Assembly (NCBI GenBank): GCA_025618425.1
Contig: CM046850.1
Location: 3,569,986 to 3,633,985, forward strand
DNA: 64,000 nucleotides
Direction: 5' to 3'
From: Heliocidaris tuberculata
Lineage: Eukaryota > Echinodermata > Echinoidea > Camarodonta > Echinometridae
Shown: in pieces, positions 1 through 14,700 of the stretch
Numbering within the stretch: position 1 is the first letter of the stretch
Layout: the number at the start of each line of letters is the position of its first letter
Notes under the pieces: model-generated
What the model saw: the letters and a program-made list of their open reading frames with translations, nothing else
Databases searched by the model: none
Told to the model about the DNA's origin: nothing
Translations under genes and position numbers: made by a program

Positions 1-1384
1 ATTATATACACCGTTTTAAATGATAGCTACATGGGAGGTCAGAAGGCAAAAAGCGTACACCAACAATATAGGTAATTCTAAGCACCATGACAAAAAACAC
101 AAACTGTTTGCTTTCAGCAAAGATAAAAAATATTTCACCACAAAAATATAATATAAAAGACGAAACTACAATATTACAACACAGTAGTATGTGTATCCTA
201 AATTAATATAATGTACATTAGATATATTGTTGAATGGATTTTACAATGTATTATTCATATACAAAGCAGTGAATACCACCAACTGTACAAAATTTTAATT
301 AAATAATGAGTAATCCATTCACAAGGATATATCAGAGACAAATCAAAGCGTATGTAGAGGTTGACTTGGCGTGTGAAAGAGGGAAAAGAAAGAAGAATAA
401 AGTAAAAAAGGAGAGAAAGTGAGCAGAAGTGTAAAAATATATCTCTGTTTGAGGGAGCTCTTTTTTGATTCGGTGTTGTAACATTGCAATTTTCTGAAAG
501 CAATTTAGATTATATTGGGGGGTTTTTAACCACAGCTCTTTTGGGGCTTTTCAGAGCTTAATTGCTCAATTCTCCCATGTATTTATCTTTACTAAGCATG
601 AGGGACTGTGGGAATGAAGGTAGATATTGTTAAGGAACATGGAACTTAGCACAGCACCATTCATTATGGATGTTGCAAATAGCGAGTTGAAGCAAAACAT
701 GTAAATTTCCTTGAAAAATCATGATCATGAAGTTAAACATGAAAATGAAGAGACTGAGATATTGAGGGAGAGGGGAGAGAGACAGAAAGAACGGGGGATG
801 CATAAGAAGCGAAGATCTGTGTTTATAATTAGCATAAAATGGAAAATATTTGTTGTTAGAGGGTTATATCACACAGGAAGAAAAAAAAAAGATTTTATGT
901 ACTAGTACTGTTTACTAGGTAATTAAATCTAAATTATTTTAAATCTACAAATATAAAAACTCACTGTGAATACAAGTACTATAAATATACTCTTTAAGCA
1001 CACAATACCTAGAAATCCTGAATAATGAAAACATTATGAATGTATGTAATAAAACACAAGATTTTCGAGTAGACGAACAAAACCCAACCATGAACATGAA
1101 TATTTATTTTGACATCAGAGATTCTTGCAACTGCTTTATAGAGACCACGCACTGCAAAATGGAAACAAAATTTGATACATCCTATACATGTGCACAAATA
1201 ATGTAGGTTTAAAAAGGAATATTTGAAAATAAACTTGATCAGTAAATATCCAAAACATAGGAGGCAAATTCAAAGTAATAAGTTCAGCAATTACACTCCA
1301 ATGAAACGCCATTACAATGAAACGATATCATATATAAATCATGTGAATACACTATCATAGAAACATACACCATATTTTAGAATA
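1..1384. other. no recognised feature
   Basis: AT-rich DNA downstream of TMTC4. Only short chance ORFs, and no conserved frame or RNA gene seen. Confidence 0.6.
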
Positions 1385-1590
1385 ATGAACCAACCTCTCA
1401 AAATACTGTGGAAACTTGTTATAACAAACTCCTTTGGACCAAGGAAATTACCTTTTTATATCAAAACCTTGTTATATAAGGGCAAAAAAACAATACAATA
1501 CAAAGAAGTGGGACCAGCAAAATCACCTTGTTATAATGACAGTTTTTTTCATAACAGTGTTTTATAGCAAGGTTCCACCATATACAGAAT
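1385..1590. mobile_element. small TIR element (GGGACCAGCAAAAT family), copy 1
   Basis: Contains gggaccagcaaaatcacctt and inverted ttgttata words. Two better copies exist at 21997 and 55398. Confidence 0.5.
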
Positions 1591-2295
1591 TTTATAACAT
1601 ATCTATTCAAATACACACTACACATTTTATACAAAAATAGAGTTCCCTTTTAAAGGGAAGTATATTATTACAAACACTAAATTTTAAGCCTCATGTTCAT
1701 TAAAATGAATTGGAGTTTATTGCATTCGAATCTACTTTAGCACAGCTAAATTTCTTATACAAATATATATTTTTCCTATAAATCTTCTCTGTTGTATTTA
1801 ATATATCAGCAAATAGTTTATCTGTGGTTAATTAAGGCACAAGGTACATGTACATGTATCTGTACTTCTCTTCAAATATTCTATTCAAACAGCTAGTTCA
1901 TGAGACTACAAGCAAAATGTCAGCTAAGTATTGATATTGAAAGAGAGAAGTCGACATTGACATTTATTTTTCCTGACAGCTGAGAAAATGAGTATATGTA
2001 TATACTTGGAAATATATAGGCAACCACTGAGCCTACTGCTGGGTTACTTTTAAGTCCTGCCCACAGGACTTGGTAACTGAAAATTAATGCCTCAGTACCA
2101 AAGGGTACTAATGCATCCGTTTAGTTTCAAACCGCATACCTTCAGGTTCTGAGATCATTGCTCTACTACAGTCATACAATATGTGATAAATTAATCTGAT
2201 AAACTTTTAGACAGAAGATGCTTCCAATGCCACACATATTTTGTACCTAGAATATCATCGTAGCACAAATGTCCGTCACAATACTCTCACACTCC

Positions 2296-2503
2296 AGGCG
2301 CTCCATTATTATTATCCCAGTTATGTACAAGCCACCAATATGTAGCGCCCAAGCCCATCATTATCAATTTACATCTGGGTTAAGAGTGGCATATTTAAAT
2401 CAATATCTCGCCAAATGATGGTAGTGCCGGGCTGGGATTGAAACCCTACACTTTTTCAATGTGAGTCAAGTGATGGAACAATTACACCTCTGCACCTCCA
2501 CAG
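2296..2503 (-). mobile_element. tRNA-derived SINE, diverged
   Basis: On the minus strand, a tRNA-like head (B box decayed to GGTTTCAATCC) is followed by AGCCCGGCACTA and a body shared with the SINE at 37420-37716. It ends in (ATT)n near 2306. It lies just beyond the TMTC4 stop. Confidence 0.6.
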
Positions 2504-2516
2504 CTCATTATTCAAC

Positions 2517-2729
2517 TCAGACAGTCTCTTTCTTCTTCAGCTTCCGCCCAAGCTTTCTTAAATTCTCTGCAGTGACCCCCGATGAGGGGTCGAGGGTCAA
2601 TGACTGCTGGTATCGGTGGTAGGCCTCCTCCAGCTTGCCCCATCGGTGATACAGCACACCTAGGTTACCATGGTAACTAGCAGCATCCGGTTTGTAATGG
2701 ATGGCTTTCAAGTACATCTCTTCAGCTTC
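2517..2729 (-). CDS. TMTC4: TMTC4 last coding exon 15 (TPR, stop)
   Basis: Encodes [10 protein letters not shown], then [20 protein letters not shown], the family's last TPR, and a basic tail KKKETV followed by TGA at 2519-2517. Candidate AATAAA signals on the minus strand lie at about 1968-1963 and 1722-1717, but no cleavage site can be proved. Confidence 0.96.
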   Translation of the reverse strand, partial: EAEEMYLKAIHYKPDAASYHGNLGVLYHRWGKLEEAYHRYQQSLTLDPSSGVTAENLRKLGRKLKKKETV

Positions 2730-5700
2730 CTATATGTATGTGGATGAAAAAAAACCATGGCTGGTTGTAATATATTCATTAAAAATACTAAATGTACATT
2801 GATCCACACACTGTACGCATTGAAATATTTCAACTTTTAACCTGTACTAAAAGTCCAAGATAACTTGGGCTTAACTCTCTGGAAACGGGTTGCTATACCA
2901 AAATCCTATCATATCTAACAGATTACCATGCAGTTTTGAGTGACTTAATCTACATGCATGATATTGATTGAAATGCAAAATTCGTGGACATTTCATCTTG
3001 CTCAAAAGAATTCTATTCAAACTGTGATACCTTCATAACTTAATGTAGATATGGTATTAGAACATTTACATCTTTTAAATATATATATATATATATATAT
3101 ATCAAGAAGTTCAATGTATTTTTCATATCAAGCAAGTGAAGCAAGATAAAAATATTGGTCTAGACATGGCACAGTCGCAAACCAGTGACATATAATACAT
3201 CAAATAACCCCATTTAACCTAAAAACAGTCATACCTTAAATCGTTCCATCTTGCCCAGGACATTACCCATAGCATAGTAGATGGATGGGTCTTCAAACAC
3301 ATGCTTCAAGGCCTCCTGTCCAACAGACACAGCATTGTTATACTGACCTAGAAAATGTGGAAGAAAAGTATTAATCACCAGGCTTTAACACTCAAGCAAT
3401 TAAGAAAATGTACTCTGTAATAGAAATATACTTCAACTTTAATATAAAACTCATTATTCTAAACCCTACAGTAAAACCACAATTAAAATCTATATCTAAA
3501 AAATCAAATAAAATAAATATATAAATAAAATAAAATAAAATGATATAAAAATTAAAATTAAATAAAAATTAAAATTAAATAAATTGTGAGATAATTCCAA
3601 AGATAGAGTCATCTGTAATTGTATATCTTGATATCATTGTTCCTTATCTGACTTCACAATTCCAGAAGAAAGACAAGCTAAAGCGTAACCACAAAACATA
3701 ATACCAATCTATCTATCACTTTCAATGTAATACCACATCAACTGACATAATGACAGTAGGCTGCATAAATACTTCCATACACACAAAAAAGAGGGGGGAA
3801 ATTATATTATGCTCAGGCTAATAAACATTGGTTCAAATTCAAAATAGAAACAGAAATTGGATAGGTGTAAAATCTGAAATACAAATGTTTAGCAATTTGA
3901 CCATAGTGTGAAAAGAAGATTAATAGTTATGATTTGTTAATGATAATTGGAAACAACTGAACTGAAATGAAAGAGTGAGAAAATTTGAAATACTAGCATT
4001 GTGCAGTATCAAACTTTAGGGTGAAAAGAAAATAAATTGTCACATTATTTCTTCTGCTGAATAAGTTAGAAAATGAGATAGATGAGGAGACCTTGAAATA
4101 CCAAAGTTAAAGTGAGAAAGCTGCTGCATGTCTGAAAAAATAAAAACAGACTAAATTCGACATTGATCTACAATGACATAACTCAAGAAAACAATTTTGC
4201 TGTCAACTCCAATAAATGAGGATCAGCTGCAGAAATGACCCGGTGATGTAGTCCCAGCTGGGAAAGCAGTAGATAATACAGGTTCAAATACTTATTGGTT
4301 TCGGACTTGTTTTTTATTCATATGAAGGTCGTCCATCCAAATCTTATCACTTGAAGTTTGTACAGCAAAATTCTTCCCAGACAAATCTCTCCCTTGAAGC
4401 TTCCAAACACCTGTACAATATTATGACTATCCACACATGATCAGCAAGTCATTTGAACAAAATTTTCACTTGCACTCAAAACACTCACACATATTTCTTC
4501 CCTTACCCAAGTCATCATACAGGGTTACAATGTTGAACCAGGCAAGAGAGTGATCTGGCTTCTGCGTAATAGCACTTTCCCAACCCTTCAGCGCTAGAGT
4601 CCATTGCTTAGTATCCAAATACTGCAGTCATAACACGGGTATTATCGTGAATTTTCATAAAAGTAGGGTGCTACATAAATATATAACAATAATTATAGCT
4701 ATGCTGGGTTGAGCCAATCTGTCATTAGGGCTAGCATTTGGGAACTAGTCTACAGCCATCTTGTCCAACATAGACAAGCTGTAGAATGGCTTGTAAGCTA
4801 TAAATGAATACAACCATTTTAAAAATCTGACAATCTGGTCCCCCCCCCCCCCCCCCCCCACCATCCCTGATATTAAACTATACTGCCGCCCTTTCAACTT
4901 TATGTGAATACAACACAAGTACAGAACACAAGGCCATTGTTACATTACTTTGTTTTTCACTTTCTTCCTCATTTTCCCATTATTCTCTGATCAGTGCACA
5001 TATACTATTGGTATTTTACTGATTTCTTGGAAATTCATATTTGCATCAACCTCTTTTTTCTACTAGTAGTGTTGAAAGAATTCGTGTTGTTATCTATATA
5101 TCACATACAGTGAAACCTGTCTATAAAGACCACTCAAGGGAGACAAGAAAAGTGGCCTTTATGCGCATGTGGTCTTTATGTACAGGTTCCTTTAATACAT
5201 GTTTCAATGAGAAACACTTTTCAAGGGAAACAAAAAGTGTGGTCTTTCTAGACAGGTGGTCTTTCTATACAGGTGGTCACTAAAGCAGTTTTTCACTATA
5301 TTATCAAATAATGTAAACCAAGAATTTAGAAATGCTATATAAATTTTTTCAATGGAATCAAAGGACCAAAAACTTGCTAGCCCAAATGAACAATAGTAGC
5401 ACCCTGACTTCATTTCCTAATCCACTATTATAGTAGTATGCATGGTAACATATCATGCTAAAGAGATAATATCTAATCTTTGTTTATCATCCAAGTCTTA
5501 AGCAGTGGTTAATTCACATCAACCTCTAAGATTTTTGGTTTAAGTCTATGGATTTTGTGTTATATCAGGCTCCATGCAGGCTGTTGCTATACAAACCTTG
5601 AATAAAATATAGAGAATGCATGCATATTATGGGAAAGGAACTTGTACATTCGTGGACAACACTGGGGACAATTAGCAGAATATTTAACTTGATAACTGAT

Positions 5701-8700
5701 CCTTTGCACTTTTAATCCGTCTATGTCTGTAAACTCTGTATCATTAATCCTTCTTGAGAAAAAAGGATTGTGTAGACTAGATACTTGTGCTCTTTACTTA
5801 CATTCCTTCAGGATATCCATGTATTTCCTTGTCAAATGATCATTCACAGCCATCATCTAAACTCCCCCCCCCCCCCCCCCCCCCCGCGTTTGTCTTGTTC
5901 AACAGTACACTAGGGCAGCTGTTTTGTCTCCTGTCTTCTTTAAGAGTCAGCTATCTACATGTATATCAAATCCCCGTAACTGCACCCTTACTCGTTAATC
6001 TCTTTGACTATCTCCCATACTATCTACATGTATCTTTTTCACTTTATTCCTCTCTCTTTGTTTGTCTGTCTGTCTGTCTCTGTCTCTCGATGTCTGTCTC
6101 TTCCCCTTCTCTCCCTCTTCTTCTGGCTGCAAAACAGGATCAATTATTGGAACCATGCAAGGATTTCACTATAATCAATTCAAACAATGAAGTACTCACA
6201 CTCTTGCTAACTAAATACAAGGGTCATGCAGGTCCATGAAGATTTGCAGGAATAAATACTGGAAAGAGAAACGACATCACTTTATACAGAAATGCACACG
6301 TTTGCATTCCAAAGTTATCCACCACACATTAAAATGTCTCCAACTCCTTTAAGTATGGGGAAAAGCAAAGGTGAAGAACAATTCAACAAACCAGTTAAAA
6401 TTACTTTTGGGAGCAGATACAGCACTAATGAATATATCACACTACAAAGCTTTTGTTAGAGATAGGAGCGATTAATGCGAAGTGCCTTTCAACAAGCAGA
6501 ACATTCCTGAACAAGAAAAGTAAGGTGGTAGGAAATATATGTCTGGAGGAAAGAAATGTAAAGCACTGTGTTAATGTCATAAGGTTGCCAGTTTCAAGGA
6601 GTATTGTTTTTATCGCTATTGCCCCAAACACTCAGCGTTGAGTTCCAACTGTACTAAAATTCTTGAATTGACAACACATTGAGAGGTTCAAAATCATTGT
6701 TTTTTATCAAAATTGGCAATTTTTCAAACTTTTCAACAAAATTCCTAACCATGTTTATTGTTTTCAAAGACATTACACCTTATTAGAACCATGTAGTGCT
6801 AAAAGAAAAATATTATTGCTGCCAATTTGAAGAACAAAATGGGATCAATTCAGCTCTTAAATAATTCCTGTCCTGGGAAAAAGTAGGATCTTTTGAAATT
6901 GGTTTCATACCCAATATAAAGAGGGTAGTGTGACAATATATCATTACTCATGAGAGCTGACCACCCCATGACATTATGGAGACAGGTGAGGGGAGATAGT
7001 TGTAAAATGGAGATCAATACATGTTGAGAAGATTAGCATCAAATGACAGAAACAGATTACATGTAGCTTTGAAAACTGCACTCAAAACAGCAAAGTCAGT
7101 ACACCTTATCCCTCAGATCACTATAACATAAGCACAGAAATTAATGTAGACTTCTGAAGTTCTGCTATTAATTCTCACCTAAGTTATCAAGCAATAGTAG
7201 AGTGTTACTCCAGGCTTCAGCATGAGTGTTAAGCAGTGATGTAGCATTCAGCCATGCAGACAGTGCCTGGTCTGTGTGGCCTAGTACTAAGTACTGTGAA
7301 TAGTGCAGTCATGCTTTATTATTTTTTATTATGTTACTTATCATTATCTGCGATTTATCATCATATCACAATTTTATAAAGGTGTGGTTATTGTTAACTT
7401 TGGTCAACTGAGGGAGCTCCTACAGAGCGAGAAATTAGAATGATTTCTACGCAGATTCAATTACGGAACTTTTTTATGCAGTACAGATAACACACTTATC
7501 TATTCTACATGTATCTCAAATCTGCTTCCATATTTTCGTGCATTCACTTGTAGCTATTGCCTTTTATGGCATGGCACGAGAAGTCAACCCCTGGCAAAAC
7601 AACGGCTGTACCTCTATGAACATATATTGATAAAATATTCATCATTCGCTATATGACTTTTCCTTTGACTATTTCAATTTCTCTTTCTACAGGTGTTATA
7701 TTTAACAGCAACAAATAATTCATCACAGAGCTTGGTTCATGAGGGAATCTTTTCAGCCAAAGGAGAGGCAGTTAAATTAGCAATGTCAATTAATTTATCA
7801 TGCATATTAGATCAATGGCTAGAGTTATACAAAATTCACTGTATAAAAATTGAAAAAAATTTAAAAAACAATATACTATTCATAAGTTAATCAACAATAA
7901 AATTTATTTCAAGTTATGGCAGTCAGTAGAAGAAATAAGAACTCTGATCCATTATGATACGACATGTACTTTCATTAAAGGGCAATCCAACCTTTGTAAT
8001 AAGATGATTTGTGTGAAAGCAGAAAAATAAGAAAAACAGGATGGTGAAAGTTTGAAAGAAATCGGACAAGGACTAAGAAAGTTATGGATGTTTGAAAAAT
8101 GAGATCACTACATCTATGCGAATCTCAAATTGGCAATTTGGTGAGTCAATTGTGACATTTTTGTGGACAACTCTCCCATTTGTCGTACACAAAAATATCA
8201 TTAATTTGCGGTTTTCTTTGAGGTGCTTTTACCCTCAGGGCAGTACTCAAAATATACTGGAGATAGCATATTGTTATAGGTCCTCATGAATGAAATGATC
8301 CTACTGAGTTATGCATTTTGAAAAAAAAATGACATTTTAGTCATTTTGTGTGTTAGAGCGAATGGAGGAGTTGTCCACAGCTACATCACAGTGACATTAC
8401 CTATTCGGCCAATTTGAAATTCCCATATGCATAGTGATTACAACTTTCAAAAATTCATAACTTTCTTATTGCTTGTCCGATTTCGTTCAAACTTTCACCA
8501 ATCTGCTTCTCTGATTTTTCCTCTTTCTTTTATTAAAAGCAACTTGCTATTAAGGTTGGATTTCCCTTTAACAACAATAACATTTCAAAAATATGACAGG
8601 TTTCTAGATATAGAACATTACCTGAATCAACGTAATAAAATATTCAGTCTCTAAAAATCAGAAATTTGCAAGAGAGTCTGATCATGAATCGAAATAACAT

Positions 8701-11700
8701 GGATTTACCAGGCATTAATCATTCAGCAAATATTAGGCTGCAATGATTTTGCTTGCAACCCAAAATGCAGATTTAGCCTTTAACCCGTTGACTACTGGGG
8801 GGCATTTCATCAAGTGTCTTGTCTGTTTGACCTTGGAGCAATCTTCACTCAAGCAATCACTAAATCCCTTTATTCATCTCCCAATTAGTCAGTGCCCGTC
8901 ATAAATGTTCTTACCAGGTTTCCAAGGTTGAAGTAACAGTCTGGATAGTTCTTACGATGTTTTAGGGCCGTCAGGTAGCTGACCTCAGCTTCCTGATACT
9001 TCTTCGAGGTCGCCTGGACAATGCCGAGGTTCATCCAGGCTGCTGCAAAGGTCGGCCTGAGGTCAAGAAGGGCCACAGACAGTTACATGTGGTAATAATA
9101 GATTGAAAAATCAATATGAGACAAGGGATGATGGAAAAGTATTCTTAACAACTATAAACAAATATCTTGTGGTAAATAAGAAAGAGGGAATGTTACATTT
9201 TGTTCAGGCCGCTTCTACTATATTAACAATATAACAAACCTGGTACATTGTAGGTATAGTTTTTCAGGGTTACACCATGTAATCTTTCAAGGAATAAGAG
9301 CCCTGAAAAGGGCTGGTGAGCTCCGCTAAGAGCTCTGTGGTTCTCGACGTTACTCGACATCTAAACCATAGTACAAACCTCTACCATGGACTAAAATAAG
9401 CGCATTACTGTCTGCCACTGGGAATGCGGACATGCGCATACTACGCTTATGGAGACTTAAACCACAGGGTACATAAACCTCTTTCGTGAATTCGGGCCTG
9501 TGTTTCTATTTGAAGAATATACCTGATTTTGACAGCTTTAGCGATGAGCATCTCTGCCTCTTCTGTATGGTTCAAGCCTCCTAAGATGTTACCCAGATTA
9601 TTCAAAGCCTGGTCATAATCAGGATGTAACCTTCACAGGAAAAAATTTAATGTACTGAGAGTGAGTTGAGACATTGAAATATCCAAATTTATATTACTTA
9701 GGTAGCTTAGAAAAACACAAAGGTGTGTAAAGATGTGGGAAAGACGCAAAGAGCGACATTGTTAGTTTTGTCTGTGCATCTAAATTCACAATCAGATTTA
9801 TCTGAATAAAAGTCTTCATATTATTTTGCTTAAAAATGTCCATAAGAGTTAAATATCAATTCTACATCCTAATATTTTGATTCTGCCTCTGTAGAATAAA
9901 ATTATGATTTAAAATAATTTTCTCAAATGCGTCTATCGGCATTCTTACGCGCCATCATGTTTCACTAAGCTACCTTAGGCACATAGGGTCTTGACTCAAA
10001 TTTATGAATGGAAATATGTTTTTTGTTTTAAGAGAAAGAGAATTGTACATTTACATGAGCAAATCCTCTATCTTCCTATATATTTTTGACATGTACACAA
10101 ATATATATCACAGGACAGATAGAAGATCAAACACACTGGTGAAAATGGGCTACACTGAATACTGTAAGAACAGTGGGAAGAAGTAGTTTATATAAAAACT
10201 GTAAAACCATACTTAATTGCCTCTCTGTATGCAGCAATAGCTTCTTGTGTATGGCCTCCATCAGCTGCACTTTTGCCAATGTTATAGTGAACCTGCAAAA
10301 AAAAAATTCATTACTACCAAAAAAGCAATATGAGATTTGTAGTGGAATAGATAAAGTTCTAAAAATCTATGGGAAATTGAAGTTTGAAAGTACAAGTGAT
10401 CAGGCTTCTTGGCAGAAAATGATTTATGCATGGTCCAAATTGAAAGAAATATGTGACCCTCCACCACAAAACGACCAATAAGTTGGAAATTTGGGTTTTT
10501 AAATTTCAGCACAGTTTGAAAGCTTAGATTCTAAGCTTTAAAATCATATATAACTTGTCTTGTATGGACAAAGCAACCCTTGTAAATTACAATGAGAATG
10601 ACATATATATTTATTACCCCTGGCGAGTAGAAGTTTACACTTGGGATTTTTTTTTCCTCCAGTCCTCCACGTTTGGTATTAGCACCGAGGGTGTTATGAA
10701 CCGGCGAGAAGGTGACAGTGATATTATAATATTTATCTACTTGTTAAGGTTTACTATTCTGGTTAAGGTTGATTATATTCCACATACTAAGAATCTTGCT
10801 GTTAGATTGGTCAAAAGGTAATCATGTGATAAAGCGTAGTTTTTTTTCCCCATCCATCGACCCGAGAAGAAAAGTTTGTGACCTTGACGGAATAGTACCT
10901 ACGTGTTTCGCTGATCTCTTCAGTCCATTATAGAGTCACAATGCGTTATCAACATTTTGGGTAAGTGCAAAATGAAAGTGTGTGACCTTTACGAATAGTC
11001 AGAATGAAAAGTGCGTGACCTTTACGAATAGCTCCATAAGCGTACTAAAATAAGCTTAAAGAAGTGCACATTGCCCATTTGCACGCTTAATAAAACTCAT
11101 GTGCGCATTCAGGAGGGGGGGGGGGTTGTAATGGTTTAAACTTCTTTTGTGAATTTGGGCCTAAATGTCTTTCTCGTACCAGTTAAATGTTTCAGATGTG
11201 GAATATAAAGCAAATAATCACCTTTTGGTTTCAGACGATGAGACATACTATCACTTCCTCGGCGATCTGAATGTATGACGCTATCTTTCCGAAGCGAAGC
11301 CTCGGAAGTGATAGTTTGTCCCATCACCTTCACCAACGGTAATTATTTGCTTATTATTATGCCTTTCATAGTAAACACATTCAAAGTCGAGTCAGATGAC
11401 AGAGATCTTAATCAGCATCAAAACTACAGCGTCAACTTGTTATCCTACCTTGGCATTCCCTGGACATACTTTCAGTCCAGATCGATACAGCCTTATCTCA
11501 GTCAACCATTCATTGTTTCTATGGTAACAGCGGGTCATGTGACACACAACAATAACAAAGAGGAGAACCTGCATGGCCTATTAAGGCAAAATAGTAAAGT
11601 CAAGAATAGTATTTGATAAATAAAATATATCATTAAAGATTTACAAAATACAATCGAGGACTCAGTCGTAGAAGATTCAACATGCTGAATCTCTGCGATT

Positions 11701-14700
11701 TTGTCTAAAATGGTCGTGTGACTGATCGGATCGCAGACATACTAAGCCATAGCACACTACATGATTCGATCAAAAATCAGTCAGATCGTACAGTGTGCGG
11801 CGGGCTTTACAGACTGTGAAATGAAATTAAATCCTAAATTGTCTATGCATCAATAAGTAAACATGAATTCAATATAGGTATTATACATATAGATGTAGAT
11901 TACATAATGAGAAAATATTTGTAGACAAGACAGCTTGACTAAAACTAAGTTCATGGTTATATCTTTGTAATTGTATCATGTAATCAGACTTTTCACTTTA
12001 AAAGATTAAACATAATGTTTAAACCACATCAGTTTTCTGTCTCCATCATTCAAATTCCTTAAAATAAAAAAAATGAAGTGAAGGAGAAAAAGAAATTTCA
12101 TCAAAGACTTTATCTACTCTTGTCTTACTCTCTTCATTATAGAGGTCCCATTCAAACAGAGATGTCTTGTTCCCATGACGACCAGTAAACAGAATCCCAG
12201 GCTTGGTAAGTAGAGCACTCGTTCAGCGATGACAAAACCAACCCTGAAGAAGATATTGGACGCTGGGAGGAAAGGAATGATCACAGCAGACGTGGAGACA
12301 GTCAGAAGTCTGGAGAGAGTCATAAAAAGAATCAAGAAAATCATTGTACATGTGGAACTTCATGCATCATTAACCCTTTCATGACAGGAATTATTTAAGG
12401 GGTAAATTGATCACATTTTGCTCTCCAAATTGGCAACACTAATATTTTTCTTTTAGTGCTACATGGTTCTAACAAAATTTTTCTTTTAGTGCTACATGGT
12501 TCTAACAAAATGTAATGTCTTTGAAAACACTATACATAATTAGAAACTTAGTCGAAAGTTGAAAAAAATGCCAATTTTGATAAAAAACAGTGATTTTGAA
12601 GTTCTCAATGTGTTGCCAATTTAAGGATTTTGAAGCCTATTCTCCTTTATATAATTCCTGGCATCAAACACAGTATGGTCATCCAACAAAAATGGAAACA
12701 ATGTGTGTAGAAAGTTTTGCTCTTTCTACTAATGCATCTGGTATATTTTTTAGAGCTCTGAATCAAAAGTTATTGAGCCAAACCACAAAATGTGGTCAAT
12801 TGTCTCGAAAGCGTTAATGGCACTGTATTTGATTGCAGGAAAACCATCACTTTTTTCCTCTCTCCTGCTCTCTCTTTATGTTTGGGTAATACAGGCTGGT
12901 ATCCTATATTCAGAATAAAGAGATAATGCAAGTTCAATGGAACACTAGAAAATAACCTAAATATAGGATAGGGCCATTGCTATGTAGGGTACAGTGGGGA
13001 CTACTGCCCCCCCCCCCCATGATTTGCCAAAATCCTGAGGCCCCCCCCCCCCCCTCCCACAAAAAAAAAAAAAAAATCTTGAAAAATCTTTTTGTCTGGT
13101 GTTTCTCTTTTTGTGAATATGCACTTTTCAAGATCTGTACTCGATACTTAACTGAATACTCTATCATTGCCCCTGACAAGGCTTTCTTCTCTCAGAATAG
13201 TCCAGTCTATATAAGCTTGTGAAATCATCAACCGTCACCCAGATGGAACTAGGTGCAACAACACTATGATCTATGGATGACTGAGTCACACCCTACTAAC
13301 AATTAGTAAGAAGGTAAAGAAGACTCACCTTCTTTCATAATGGTCTGATCCACACAGAGAATAAAAAGCAGTGCCAACCATTGTAATCCAGAAGACAATA
13401 GGAGCAACCACTCGTGGATCAAGGGGTGTTTCAATGACAGGGATACATCCCATTGACCAATCAAAACACAACCACCATGGGTTGATCAGGAGCCATGCAT
13501 TCAGAGAGTAGATGTAGCTGTAATTCATCATCTGAATAAATGAACAAAATAATATAAATACAAATATTAAAATTTAAATTCATGTTAGAATAAAATTGCA
13601 AGAGATCACAATAAGAGTAGCTGTATGAGAAAACACATTTGTTACAATAAGTCATCTGTTATAAAAACATGAATCAATTTTATTGATATACTATCTTAAT
13701 GAAAATAAACTACATCCATTTCAAAATATAGGATGGCGATGCATTTCTCTTTTTTAACTATGTAACTATGTGAAAGGATTGTGGTATTCAAATGTTCTTT
13801 GCATCCATCTTTCCTTGTTCGCATTCTCACCTTTTAAAATAAAAAAAAAACACAATCACATCATTACATCAGAATGCAGCATGCAAAAATATATTACGAT
13901 TTTACGATATGTCTGATTAATAGATCGATTGATACATGAAAAGGAATTTAAAAATGATAAACAAGATTAACAAGGGATAATGGCTTACCCTTAGCCAAAC
14001 ATTATCAAGAAAAGAAGCAGGATTGTCAACTTCTTGAAAGGTTGGAGCCCCAGTACCCATGATGAAAAATCTACCCAAACAAAATAAGTCAAGCAAAAAC
14101 AAATAAATGAAACATAACAAATGAATGAGAAAATATAATCAGTCAAATCAAAGAAACAAAATGAAAACAATCTTACAATTTAAAAACAATTCCATGCTGA
14201 GCTCTTGCCATAATAAGGTATTCAAGATGTGCAAAGAAATCATGAAATATTGAAACAATATTGCATGGTAATCAAGGTATTTTTAGAGCAAAGTTGAGAA
14301 ATAAAGATTTTATGGGTTGGCAAAAAACCCTCCCAAGAAATCACTAGTGTACTACCTGGTAATTAGAAGTATACTAGCTGAGATGACGAGAACAACTTGT
14401 CTGATAAATAATCTTCTGAGCCATCGTAGTTCTGGAGAATGGAGGGCAAGCTGTAAGGACGGCAACACATGGTGGCGCTTTAGAGTTGTGCAGATTGTGT
14501 TGAATGCTGGGATTGGGTCAATGCCACAGTTTATGATGATGTCATAAACACTGCACATTCCCTGGAGTAAGAAATTTGCAGAGAAAAAAAATGAATGCTA
14601 CACAAAGGAATCTGTAATAAAGGTTTGGTCACAATGAATGAAATTCATTTTTGAAGATTTTAAAACACAGACCATACAAACACGGCAGAATATAGGCCTA

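Noticed and set aside
5787..6239. 150-residue ORF on the plus strand
   Set aside because: Composed of a C run, CT-rich sequence and leucine/serine-rich low complexity. No homology, and no splice or start support.
10555..10821. 88-residue plus-strand ORF
   Set aside because: Lies in TMTC4 intron 9 with no homology and no splice support.
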